Shown: piece by piece, positions 1-7,532 of the stretch
How the letters are laid out: the number at the start of each line of letters is the position of its first letter
How positions within the stretch are numbered: the first letter of the stretch is position 1
From: Woeseiaceae bacterium
Lineage (GTDB): Bacteria > Pseudomonadota > Gammaproteobacteria > Steroidobacterales > Woeseiaceae
Length of the DNA stretch: 53,189 bases
Assembly: GCA_030065915.1 (NCBI GenBank)
Contig: JASJCQ010000022.1
Span: 1-53,189 of the forward strand
Direction of reading: 5' to 3'
Translations under genes and position numbers: made by a program
The notes under the pieces: generated by a model
Database searches by the model: none
Seen by the model: the letters and a program-made list of their open reading frames with translations, nothing else
What the model was told of the DNA's origin: nothing

Positions 1-414
1 GAGGAATCCGCGATCGACGAATTCTGGGGATTCGTCCAGCTACTGATCGAAGTGCTCGCCGCTTACCGTTTCCTGATTCGCGATACCGAGACGATGGTCG
101 AACGATATCCGCAGGTCGCCAAGGCGATCCGGGGATTCGCGACCGCCCTGCTCGCGACGATCGAATTACACATCGACAACCTGAGTGAGCACGGCATCAT
201 CGAAATACCGGACTCGGACACTCAAGAACTGAGTCGGAGTATCGCAACGGCGGCCCTGTTCTCGCAGCGCTTCGATTCGATTCTCGGCGAGGAAGTCAGT
301 ATCGAGGAAGCCGCCGCGCGCCTGAACGGCGCCGCAATCAGCCTTTTACTGCCCTACGCGAAAGACGAAGCCGCCGAACCGTTGTACGCCCTGCTCGACC
401 ACTATCGGCAGTAG
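1..414 (+). CDS. TetR/AcrR-type transcriptional regulator, C-terminal part (5' truncated)
   Basis: The reading frame is open from the first base of the window and stops at 412-414, so the N-terminal helix-turn-helix is missing. The visible 137 residues are helical, with an aromatic segment around AAYRFLIRD followed by a charged helix (ERYPQVAKAIRGF). This resembles the ligand-binding C-terminal domain of TetR-like regulators that begin with a Y/F-rich dimer helix. The gene converges on two phasin genes, as phaD does beside phaF and phaI in Pseudomonas, so control of PHA or lipid storage is a reasonable inference. The assignment rests on C-terminal shape and context only. Confidence 0.6.
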   Translation, partial: EESAIDEFWGFVQLLIEVLAAYRFLIRDTETMVERYPQVAKAIRGFATALLATIELHIDNLSEHGIIEIPDSDTQELSRSIATAALFSQRFDSILGEEVSIEEAAARLNGAAISLLLPYAKDEAAEPLYALLDHYRQ

Positions 415-427
415 ACCCGCTAATAGA

Positions 428-452
428 AAAAGGCCGCATGAAGCGGCCTTTT
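428..452. terminator. Bidirectional intrinsic terminator
   Basis: A perfect 10-bp inverted repeat (AAAAGGCCGC / GCGGCCTTTT) surrounds a 5-nt loop. It has A-rich and T-rich outer ends, so it can terminate on both strands. It lies between the convergent TetR-type gene and the phasin gene. Confidence 0.85.
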
Positions 453-476
453 CCGTTACTGCCTTGATGCCAGGTC

Positions 477-902
477 TTACTTAGCGACTTCGGCGAGTAC
501 TTTATCAAGCTTCTTGTTCAGCTTGTCGACGTCTTTGCTCGTTGCAACCGGCGTCTTCGCAAGGATCGAGTCGATCGTCGTTTCGAAACGCTTCTCTACT
601 TTCTGAAAACGCTTCTCAACATTCTTGCGAGCACTCTTGGCACCGCTTACTGCGTCCTTGCGGGCGTCTTCAGCGGTCTTGCGAGCGCGATTGCGCACCT
701 TCTCACCGTCTTTAGCCAATGCGTTGTACCTGGCTTCGAAGATGTCGAACTGTGCTTCTACATCGGTGCGGACTTTCTCCGCCAATCCGATCGAAGCGAG
801 GAATGCCTTGTTTGCGCTGGCGAACGGCTGCTCAAGAACCGTACCTGCGAAAAATCCGGCATCAAATTTCTTGGTCTTCCGAACTGTCTTTTTAGTGGCC
901 AT
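477..902 (-). CDS. Phasin, PhaI-like polyhydroxyalkanoate granule protein
   Basis: This 141-residue protein begins with a basic stretch (MATKKTVRKTKK), then a hydrophobic FFAGTVLEQPF segment, then a long charged amphipathic helix. It ends in a coiled-coil-like region (SKDVDKLNKKLDKVL). That organisation and length match the PhaI/PhaF phasin family, which coats intracellular PHA granules. The start is supported by AAGGAG about 8 nt upstream of the ATG. It lies downstream of the longer PhaF-like gene on the same strand and shares its SK-D-xx-LNKKLD oligomerisation segment. No PHA synthase lies in the window, so the polymer cannot be inferred from this locus alone. Confidence 0.8.
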   Translation of the reverse strand: MATKKTVRKTKKFDAGFFAGTVLEQPFASANKAFLASIGLAEKVRTDVEAQFDIFEARYNALAKDGEKVRNRARKTAEDARKDAVSGAKSARKNVEKRFQKVEKRFETTIDSILAKTPVATSKDVDKLNKKLDKVLAEVAK

Positions 903-973
903 TGAATGTCTCCTTCAAATGATTGCCAGAACTTCTATTAGTAAACCTATCGAAAAAAACTAGGGTATTCCTA

Positions 974-1783
974 CTAACTTTCCTTCACCGGTTTCGCTGC
1001 CGTTTCCGCCGCAGCTTTCGGCTCTGCCTTCGCTACAGCCTTCGGTGCCGGCTTGGCGACGGCCTTCGGTGCCGGCTTGGCGACGGCCTTCGGCGCGGGC
1101 TTGGCTACTGACTTTGGCGATGCCTTGGCGACCTTCTTCGCGGCTGGCTTAGCGACCTTCTTCGCAGCTGGCTTAGCGGCCTTCTTCGCGGCGGGCTTAG
1201 CGGCTACCTTTTTCCTGGACACCTTCTTCGAAGCCGCCTTCTTCTTCGCAGCAGGCTTCTTCGCTACTTTCTTCTTCGTTGATTTCTTCGCCGTCGTCTT
1301 GCGCTTCGCAGGCGCCTTGGCGGCCTTTTTCTCAGCCGACAACGACTTCAGCACTGCGTCGAGCTTCTTGTTGATGTCGTTGATGTCCTGCTTGCTGGCG
1401 ACGCCGATCCGGCCCAGCGCATCGGCAACCCGTGCGTCAAACACGGTCTGCAGTTTCGCGAGCTGAGGCGTTTCACGCATCTGACCCATCAGGCCGGAGG
1501 CTCGTGACTGTGCGTCGTCGGTCATGTCGCGGATCGCGTCCTGGACATTGTCAATCAACGCTTCAGTTTTTTTCGTCGCCTTCTTGCGGTATGTCAGGCC
1601 CTGATCGACCAGCGTGTCAAACGCCTTGTTGCCAACGTCCTTGGCATTCGACAGGGCGCCGAGGCCGGCGAGGAATGCCTGCTCGAGCTGTGCACCGACG
1701 TCCGGACGAGCGGCTCTTCTGGTGCTGCGTTTCTTCGACGTGGTTTTCTTCGTCGTCTTCCTGGTGGTTTTCTTTGCGGTCAT
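974..1783 (-). CDS. PhaF-like phasin with lysine/alanine-rich histone H1-like tail
   Basis: The protein has 269 residues. Residues 1-25 are basic, about 26-155 form the phasin domain ending in a leucine-zipper-like segment (SKQDINDINKKLDAVL), and the last 110 or so are AAKKVAKP and APKAVAKP repeats. PhaF of Pseudomonas has the same two-part design: the phasin half binds the granule and the basic tail binds DNA, helping to share granules between daughter cells. The start has GGGAGAAG upstream of ATG. The gene precedes the PhaI-like gene by 71 bp on the same strand, opposite to the Pseudomonas phaI-phaF order. The tail is encoded by near-identical 24-bp repeats, so its length probably varies among strains. 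Confidence 0.82.
   Translation of the reverse strand: MTAKKTTRKTTKKTTSKKRSTRRAARPDVGAQLEQAFLAGLGALSNAKDVGNKAFDTLVDQGLTYRKKATKKTEALIDNVQDAIRDMTDDAQSRASGLMGQMRETPQLAKLQTVFDARVADALGRIGVASKQDINDINKKLDAVLKSLSAEKKAAKAPAKRKTTAKKSTKKKVAKKPAAKKKAASKKVSRKKVAAKPAAKKAAKPAAKKVAKPAAKKVAKASPKSVAKPAPKAVAKPAPKAVAKPAPKAVAKAEPKAAAETAAKPVKES
1014..1206. repeat. 24-bp tandem repeats coding the PhaF-like tail
   Basis: Copies at 1038-1061, 1062-1085 and 1086-1109 are nearly identical and encode APKAVAKP on the minus strand. A second block at about 1118-1206 has the same 24-bp period and encodes AAKKVAKP. The period is a multiple of three, so gain or loss of units keeps the frame. Confidence 0.85.
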
Positions 1784-1873
1784 TGTCTTCTCCCGGTTGT
1801 TCCGAGTACTGGTATGATTGCCATACTAGGAACGCTTCCTAGGGTGATCACACTAAACTCAGGCCAAGCCCCT

Positions 1874-2161
1874 ATGCGGATACGCAGACAACATCATTTT
1901 GCGCTGCATGAGGCGCACGAGCGCATCAACGAGCTCGCTGACGACCTCGAGAAACGGTTCATGCTGCGCTCGCACTGGGAGAGTGAGAATCGCTTGGTCT
2001 TCGACGGCGGCGGCGCCACGGGCGAGGTGTTGATCGACGAGGAGTCAGTCGAGCTGAATGCCAGGCTCAGTTTCGCATTGAAGCTCATTGAACCCACGTT
2101 GCGCGCGGTGATCGAGGAGTCCCTCGATGAGCAGATCGGGGAGCCTCCCGACGAATCCTGA
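1874..2161 (+). CDS. Polyhydroxyalkanoic acid system family protein
   Basis: A 95-residue protein starting MRIRRQHHFAL, matching the small family annotated as PHA granule/system proteins (PHA_gran_rgn, PF09650). Typical features are the early basic RRQH motif, the LEKRF segment in the middle and a C-terminal amphipathic helix (LKLIEPTLRAVIEESL). The reading frame is open upstream to a GTG/ATG near 1814, but conserved sequence begins at the ATG at 1874, so I use that start; no strong ribosome-binding site helps decide. It is divergent from the PhaF-like gene with a short shared upstream region. Its biochemical role in the family is not well defined. Confidence 0.72.
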   Translation: MRIRRQHHFALHEAHERINELADDLEKRFMLRSHWESENRLVFDGGGATGEVLIDEESVELNARLSFALKLIEPTLRAVIEESLDEQIGEPPDES

Positions 2162-2179
2162 GCCAGGTCGACGCCGAAT

Positions 2180-3100
2180 TCAGGCCGCCCGGGTAGAACC
2201 CCCGCCGTTTTCTACGGATCCTATGTGATCCGCAATCAGCTGGTTGATCCTGCCGATGTATCTCGGTGGCAGGTCATGCCCCATCCCGTCGATGACCTCG
2301 AGCCTGGAGCCGGGTATCAGGGAACTCATGTCGACGCTGCCCTGGTAGGGCGTCAGTGGATCGACCCTGCCGTGCATGACCAGCGTCGGCACGCTGATCT
2401 GGCGTGTCCACTCACGCAGGTCGCCACTGGCGACGATTGCTGCAATCTGGCGCCGGACTCCGGCGGGATAATTGCAGCGTACTACCGAGCTCGCCACCAG
2501 TTCCCGCAGCGCGACGTCGTCGCGATCGCCATCCGGGCTTCCGATCATCTGCAACAACGCCATGCTCTGCTCCACCTGGTCCTCGGGCGTGCGACGATGA
2601 GAACGAGCCTTGATGATGGCTCTCACGATCTCGGGCCTGGTCTTCGGTAACGCGGGGTTGTTGGTCGTCGACATGATCGACGTGAAACTCTTGATCCGGC
2701 CGGGATGCTTGGCAGAAACGATCTGTCCGATCATTCCACCCATCGAAACGCCCAGCAGATGTGCCTCGTCCAGTTCCAGCGCGTCCAGGATGCCGATCGT
2801 GTCGTCCGCCATGTCCGACAGGTTGTAAGGCGCGAGCAACCAGCCGAGCCGGACCGCACGACTCAGGAGCATCATCGCCGGCGACGGCGAGCTCTTGCCC
2901 TCCAGTCGCTCGGATAAGCCAATGTCACGGTTATCGAACGTGATTACGCGGTAGCCGGCGTTCACCAGGGACTCGATCATGACCGGCGGCCAGTGCACTA
3001 ACTGAGTGGCCAGCCCCATGATCAGCAGAACCGCAGGATCGGTCGGCTGCCCATGCTCTTCGATCTGGATCTGCAAGCCGTTGGCTTGTACGAGAGGCAT
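2180..3100 (-). CDS. Alpha/beta-fold hydrolase
   Basis: This 306-residue hydrolase has all the landmarks of the alpha/beta fold: oxyanion region LLIMGLATQLVHWP, nucleophile elbow GVSMGG (Ser at about residue 119), acid loop HGRVDPL and catalytic histidine in GMGHDLP. It resembles the esterase/haloperoxidase-like group with the FDNRDIGLSER motif, which also contains lipases. It lies 17 bp downstream of the WS/DGAT gene on the same strand and is probably cotranscribed, so turnover of stored acyl lipids or PHA is a fair guess. Substrate cannot be read from the sequence. Confidence 0.8.
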   Translation of the reverse strand: MPLVQANGLQIQIEEHGQPTDPAVLLIMGLATQLVHWPPVMIESLVNAGYRVITFDNRDIGLSERLEGKSSPSPAMMLLSRAVRLGWLLAPYNLSDMADDTIGILDALELDEAHLLGVSMGGMIGQIVSAKHPGRIKSFTSIMSTTNNPALPKTRPEIVRAIIKARSHRRTPEDQVEQSMALLQMIGSPDGDRDDVALRELVASSVVRCNYPAGVRRQIAAIVASGDLREWTRQISVPTLVMHGRVDPLTPYQGSVDMSSLIPGSRLEVIDGMGHDLPPRYIGRINQLIADHIGSVENGGGSTRAA

Positions 3101-3117
3101 TAACCGAGACCTGCGAA

Positions 3118-4761
3118 TCAGGGCGTCGCGGGACGGTCAGCGTCGCCCGACCGCTTGGCCGGCGCCTTGCTGACCTTTGTCGCAGCTTTCTTCTTCGCGC
3201 TTTTCTTCCGGGTCGTAGAGGTTGTCGCGGTTTTCTTCTTGCTCGCCGCGCGCTTGGCGGTCTTCTTCCTCGGGCGTCTCTTCCTCGGCAGCGGCTTTAC
3301 GCCGGCCTTGCCCAATGCGACGTACTCGTCAATCGACTCCTGCAGGCACTCCGCGTAGAACGCAGGGTCAGGCATCATCTCGCGGCAGGCCGTCACGGTG
3401 ATCCGGATGACGCCACAGTAGCTCGTCACGGCGTGAAACAGCCCCATAGAATCCATGACCGGTCCGATGCCAAGCGACGTCACCATGCGTGCGCCAGACA
3501 TGTACAGCGGCACGGGAGGCCCAGGCACATTGGTAACGACCGTGTTGAACATCGGGCTAAGCTGGTTCGCAAGGCCGAGTCGCGAGTACAGACGGGTAGC
3601 GATACCGGACACCATGGCCGGTGCCAGCTTGGACATCTCCGACAACTCCCTGGCACCTACCGCCGAGGAAACGGTCTTGGACCGTTTGGCGCCTGAATGC
3701 GCTGACTGCAGTCGATCCATCGCGTCCGAACGGTCGGTCCCCAGCGGGATGCTCATCGCAGTGACCTGGTTACCCAGCGACTGCTTCTCGCCCGTCGCCC
3801 GCACAGACACGGGCGCCATCGCAACAAGAGAATCGTCCGGCAACTCGTCCTTACTCAGCAGGTAACGATGCAGCGCACCGCCGACCATCGCTATGACGAC
3901 GTCGTTTACCGTGGCGCCGTCGACTAACTCCCGTATCGTCTTGATCTCGTCGAGGCTGACCTCGACGCTTTCGATCACCCTGTGGCTGGATACAATGCCG
4001 TTGAAACGGGTCCGCGGCACCTTCTTCTTGCTGCTGACCATCTTCAGGTCGCTTCGATTCAGGCCGAAGGCGTACTTCAGCGCGCCCGGCGCCATGCGCC
4101 CGGCGTAGACGAACGCCTGCAGCGGCTTGACCAGGTTATTGAATCCGGCGCGGGCGACCTGCTCGACGCCGCCAATCTCCCGCCGACGACGACGCGGCGC
4201 CATCTCGTAGGGTTCCACCGCATCTTCGGGCTTCAGCGAGTGAATGGCCTGAGAGATCTCGACACCCGACAAGCCGTCAATTGCACAGTGGTGCACCTTG
4301 GACACGATGGCGTACGAACCCTTGGGAACGTTCGGTATGTTGTCGAGGCCCTCGATGACCGTCAGCTCCCACAGAGGCTTCGACAAGTCCAGCGAGCGCG
4401 CATGCAATCTCGCGACCTGGATCATCAGCTGCCGCCAGTCGCCCGGCTGCGGCAACGCGATGTGGCGAATGTGGTATTCGATATTGAAGTCGGGATCGTC
4501 AATCCAGTAAGGCCGGTCGAATTCCAGCGGAACCTGCTTCAGTTTCTGCGTGAAGGTTTTTGCACGATGCTTGCGCTCGTCGACGAATTGCATGATGTCC
4601 TTCAGTCGAACCTTACCGTCCGGCGCTGTCGACGGGTCATAGATCGAGCACGCGCCGATGTGCATCGGCGTGCGAGCAGATTCGGCATGCAGAAAGAACG
4701 CATCCAGGCCGGTAAGCTGATCCGGAGACCAGGCGTCGAGTATCTTGGTGACCGTATTCAC
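3118..4761 (-). CDS. Wax ester synthase/acyl-CoA:diacylglycerol acyltransferase (WS/DGAT)
   Basis: The protein makes wax esters or triacylglycerol from acyl-CoA and a fatty alcohol or diacylglycerol, at the inner membrane or lipid-body surface. It carries the early family motif LTGLDAFFLHAE, the catalytic HHCAIDG at about residues 157-163 and the downstream VTNVPGP segment. I chose the GTG at 4761, which places LDAWSPDQL near the N-terminus as in the family; the frame stays open to 4896 with unlike residues. The length is then 547 aa, longer than the usual 450-480. The excess is a C-terminal tail of about 56 residues very rich in Lys, Arg, Ala and Thr, similar in composition to the PhaF-like tail nearby. 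Confidence 0.88.
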   Translation of the reverse strand: MNTVTKILDAWSPDQLTGLDAFFLHAESARTPMHIGACSIYDPSTAPDGKVRLKDIMQFVDERKHRAKTFTQKLKQVPLEFDRPYWIDDPDFNIEYHIRHIALPQPGDWRQLMIQVARLHARSLDLSKPLWELTVIEGLDNIPNVPKGSYAIVSKVHHCAIDGLSGVEISQAIHSLKPEDAVEPYEMAPRRRRREIGGVEQVARAGFNNLVKPLQAFVYAGRMAPGALKYAFGLNRSDLKMVSSKKKVPRTRFNGIVSSHRVIESVEVSLDEIKTIRELVDGATVNDVVIAMVGGALHRYLLSKDELPDDSLVAMAPVSVRATGEKQSLGNQVTAMSIPLGTDRSDAMDRLQSAHSGAKRSKTVSSAVGARELSEMSKLAPAMVSGIATRLYSRLGLANQLSPMFNTVVTNVPGPPVPLYMSGARMVTSLGIGPVMDSMGLFHAVTSYCGVIRITVTACREMMPDPAFYAECLQESIDEYVALGKAGVKPLPRKRRPRKKTAKRAASKKKTATTSTTRKKSAKKKAATKVSKAPAKRSGDADRPATP

Positions 4762-5000
4762 AATGGGAATCGTCTCTCGTTGAATGTAGTGGGTGGTCGC
4801 TGACGAACACACGACCTTTAATGATAGCGAATCACCTACCGGCACAACAGGAGGGAATACCGCGAGTCTGGAAATCTGTGAACCAAGACCGGTCACTTGA
4901 TAACACTTTACTCGATGTTTTCACCATAAACGTTTGTTTTGGTTATAAAACTAGATTCATAAACCTGCCGGTGAGCGCGAATTTATTGTAGAGTGCGGGT
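4762..5000. promoter_or_regulatory. Divergent upstream region between WS/DGAT and hydrolase genes
   Basis: The part from about 4905 to 4985 is clearly richer in A+T than the surroundings and contains short inverted sequences such as GTTTT-ggttat-AAAAC. It must hold the promoters for both flanking genes. No clean -35/-10 pair or named operator could be assigned. Confidence 0.35.
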
Positions 5001-5804
5001 ATGGGGGAAAGAGAATTCGCAGGGACAGGCTCGGCCCGTCCGACGCGCAAACACAAGGCGCCGTCCTGGATGCTGGCACTGCTCGAGGTTCCGCGCGCAC
5101 TGTCCGAAGCCACGTCGTTGCTCCCGGCGCGGTCGATCCTGAATAACGTTGAACCGGGCGACGGCCACGCCGTCATGACCCTGCCCGGCTTCCTCGCGAG
5201 CGGCCGCTCGATGCGACTCGTGCGCCGCTATCTTCGGAAATGGGGCTATAACGCCTATTGCTGGGACATGGGCAGGAACCTCGGCCTGTCTCATGAATTC
5301 GACCTAGAAGACATGCTGACATCTCGCCTGAAGGAATTGAACGACAGTTCCGGCAGACGAGTCAGCCTTGTGGGATGGAGCCTCGGCGGCCTGTTCGCGC
5401 GGGAGCTTGCGCGAAGAAACCCGGATCGTGTGCGTTCGGTGATCACGATGGGCAGCCCTATCGGAAACCCGAAGGCCACGAATGCATGGCGACTCTATGA
5501 GCAGGTCTCCGGCACCCGCGTCGACGATGCCTATATCCGGCATCGGGTCAAGTCGGTCCGTGAACCGATTGACGGTGTCCCGATGACGGCGATCTTCAGC
5601 CACAGTGACGCCATCGTCTCATCTGACATCGCGATGCTGCCACCCGGTCCGCTGGTCGAGAACGTCGGCGTGCTCGCGAGCCATATCGGCATGGGTTACA
5701 ACCCGTCCGTACTCTTTGCAATTGCCGACAGGCTGCTACAGACGCCCGAGAACTGGGAGCCCTTCGATATGTCCGGACTCCGCAAGTTGTTCTATCACTA
5801 CTAG
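5001..5804 (+). CDS. Alpha/beta hydrolase, lipase-like
   Basis: A 267-residue alpha/beta hydrolase. It shows the oxyanion loop LPGFLASGRSM, nucleophile elbow GWSLGG (Ser at about 127), acid loop SHSDAIV and a histidine in ASHIGMGYN. No signal peptide is present, so it should be cytoplasmic. It is divergent from the WS/DGAT gene across an AT-rich region, which suggests a role in neutral-lipid metabolism, for example hydrolysis of stored esters. The start ATG at 5001 has only weak upstream purines. Substrate is inferred from context alone. Confidence 0.75.
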   Translation: MGEREFAGTGSARPTRKHKAPSWMLALLEVPRALSEATSLLPARSILNNVEPGDGHAVMTLPGFLASGRSMRLVRRYLRKWGYNAYCWDMGRNLGLSHEFDLEDMLTSRLKELNDSSGRRVSLVGWSLGGLFARELARRNPDRVRSVITMGSPIGNPKATNAWRLYEQVSGTRVDDAYIRHRVKSVREPIDGVPMTAIFSHSDAIVSSDIAMLPPGPLVENVGVLASHIGMGYNPSVLFAIADRLLQTPENWEPFDMSGLRKLFYHY

Positions 5805-5823
5805 CCGCGCCGTCACCCGACCC

Positions 5824-7203
5824 TTACTCCGCCAATGTGTTGCCACTCGGCAGATAGGTCGGCACGTCGCCTCGCAGATCGATGCTGGACGGATCGTTCA
5901 GCGCATGCAGGAACTCGATCAGGTCGGCGAATTCCCGCTTAGAGAGCGTCACGGGCGAAAGCTCGTTCGCCGCTGCGATTGCCTGCACCAGCACCGGGTC
6001 GTTCATGACCTGGAAATCCAGGGCATCGAGATCGGGGCGATTGGGCATGACCGCTTGTGACGGATCGTATGACCAGAGTGACTTGATCGGGTTCAGATGA
6101 TGGCGGACGACTGCTTCGAGCGAGGCGTACGCACCCGCGTGGCCGTAGGGTGCCGTCAACGCGACGTTTCTGAGCGTAGGTACCCGGAACCTGAACAGGT
6201 CAGCCATGTTGCCCGTTTCCCGGGCCAGGCCGAAGTCTTCGCGGCCATTAGCGCCGTCACCCTTGCCCGGACCGATCTGTGGCATCGCGATAGCCGCGAA
6301 ACCGTGGTTGGTCTGAAACGTGCCGCTGTGGCAACTCGCGCAGTTGCCACGGCGCGGCGAATAGAACACCCTCATGCCCCGCTTCGCGGCAAAGCTCATG
6401 GCCCCGCGATCGCCACGAAGGTAGCGGTCGAACGGGCTTGAGTCAGCGCGCCATGCACCGCCTTCAAACGCCGCAATCGCGTTGGCCACATGAACAAACG
6501 TGATGTCCTCAGGTGCTGACACGTCTTCGTAAACGGCCGCGAACTGCTCGGCATATTCCGGAATGTTCTGCAGCCGTTCCGCGAGCTGGGCCCAGACACC
6601 GGGCAGGTCACCGGCGACGGCGGCATCGGCGACCGGGTTCTCACCCTCTTGCCCCGCCATCTCCGTCGCTGACGTGACCGGGAACATTGCCTGCGCGGCC
6701 AGCAGGCTGTCCAGGCCGGCGGGTAACTGGTCACCGGCCGGCGAGCGGAAGCCGCTCGGATGACTGTTATCGACCGCCAGCCTGCCATCGTGAAACAGGC
6801 GCGTGAACTCTCGTGCACCCAGGTTGAACACCGGCGGCGCGTTCCTGGGCACACGTTCGTGAATCGCATCCGGCGCAGTACCCGTGTCCCGCGTCACACC
6901 GAGCCCACGGCCGCCCTCTCCCACCGGCAACGACAAACCGTCTCCGGTGTCCGTCAGCGCGTGGTGGCAGGTGGCACAGGAAATATTGACGTTGCCGCTC
7001 AGGATCTTGTCGAAGAATAGCTGGGCCCCGAGCTCGACCTTTGCCGGATCGGGCACGCCGTTATCGTTGTAGTCACTGTCCGTCGGCGGGTCAGGCAGAA
7101 AACCCGGCCCTGCGACTGCGCCAGCGCTGGTTAACCATAGAGCTACAAAAACCAACAGCTCAGAAACACGGTCCGCGGAGCGTATCTTTCTTATAGATTT
7201 CAT
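5824..7203 (-). CDS. Periplasmic di-haem cytochrome c peroxidase / MauG-family protein
   Basis: This 459-residue exported protein has an N-terminal signal sequence (basic start, then LLVFVALWLTSAGAVAG) and two c-type haem sites, CATCH at 76-80 and CASCH at 288-292. The region around VPTLRNVALTAPYGHAGAY is typical of bacterial cytochrome c peroxidases and MauG relatives. Such proteins reduce hydrogen peroxide with electrons from small cytochromes, or oxidise protein or small substrates. It contains DYNDNGVPD near the N-terminus, an EF-hand-like acidic stretch that could bind calcium. It converges on the lipase-like gene with only 19 bp between stops. True peroxidase versus MauG-like oxidase cannot be decided here. 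Confidence 0.85.
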   Translation of the reverse strand: MKSIRKIRSADRVSELLVFVALWLTSAGAVAGPGFLPDPPTDSDYNDNGVPDPAKVELGAQLFFDKILSGNVNISCATCHHALTDTGDGLSLPVGEGGRGLGVTRDTGTAPDAIHERVPRNAPPVFNLGAREFTRLFHDGRLAVDNSHPSGFRSPAGDQLPAGLDSLLAAQAMFPVTSATEMAGQEGENPVADAAVAGDLPGVWAQLAERLQNIPEYAEQFAAVYEDVSAPEDITFVHVANAIAAFEGGAWRADSSPFDRYLRGDRGAMSFAAKRGMRVFYSPRRGNCASCHSGTFQTNHGFAAIAMPQIGPGKGDGANGREDFGLARETGNMADLFRFRVPTLRNVALTAPYGHAGAYASLEAVVRHHLNPIKSLWSYDPSQAVMPNRPDLDALDFQVMNDPVLVQAIAAANELSPVTLSKREFADLIEFLHALNDPSSIDLRGDVPTYLPSGNTLAE

Positions 7204-7532
7204 TTACATCCCCTGTTGCTGCCAGAGGCAGCCGTATCCCCGGTGATCAACATTGCATCCCGGCAATCGCACCGGGAAGCGTCTCGGGATAGAGTCGGAG
7301 GCCCGCCCACCGGTTGCGAATCGGTCCGACACAGCCCGGCCGCGATTGAGGTCGGGCAATAAGACAACAGAACTCAGAGTAGCGGGCGTCAAATACGACA
7401 GCGATCCGGAATTTGCTGCAGAACGCAGAGAATTGCGCGAATCGGCATGGCATCTCACAGCGCTGGATACGTGGAATCCATAACTGTGAACACGGCAAAA
7501 ATGCTCTACAAATAAACGAGATAGGAGCATTA
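7204..7532. other. Intergenic region upstream of peroxidase and pyruvate kinase genes
   Basis: This 329-bp stretch separates two divergent genes. Frames run through it but do not resemble proteins. It must contain two promoters, but I see no convincing motif apart from the ribosome-binding site TAGGAG just before the GTG at 7533. Confidence 0.4.

Noticed and set aside
1014..1206. 24-bp repeats as a CRISPR array
   Set aside because: Repeats are directly adjacent without spacers, in frame, and encode the basic tail of the PhaF-like protein.
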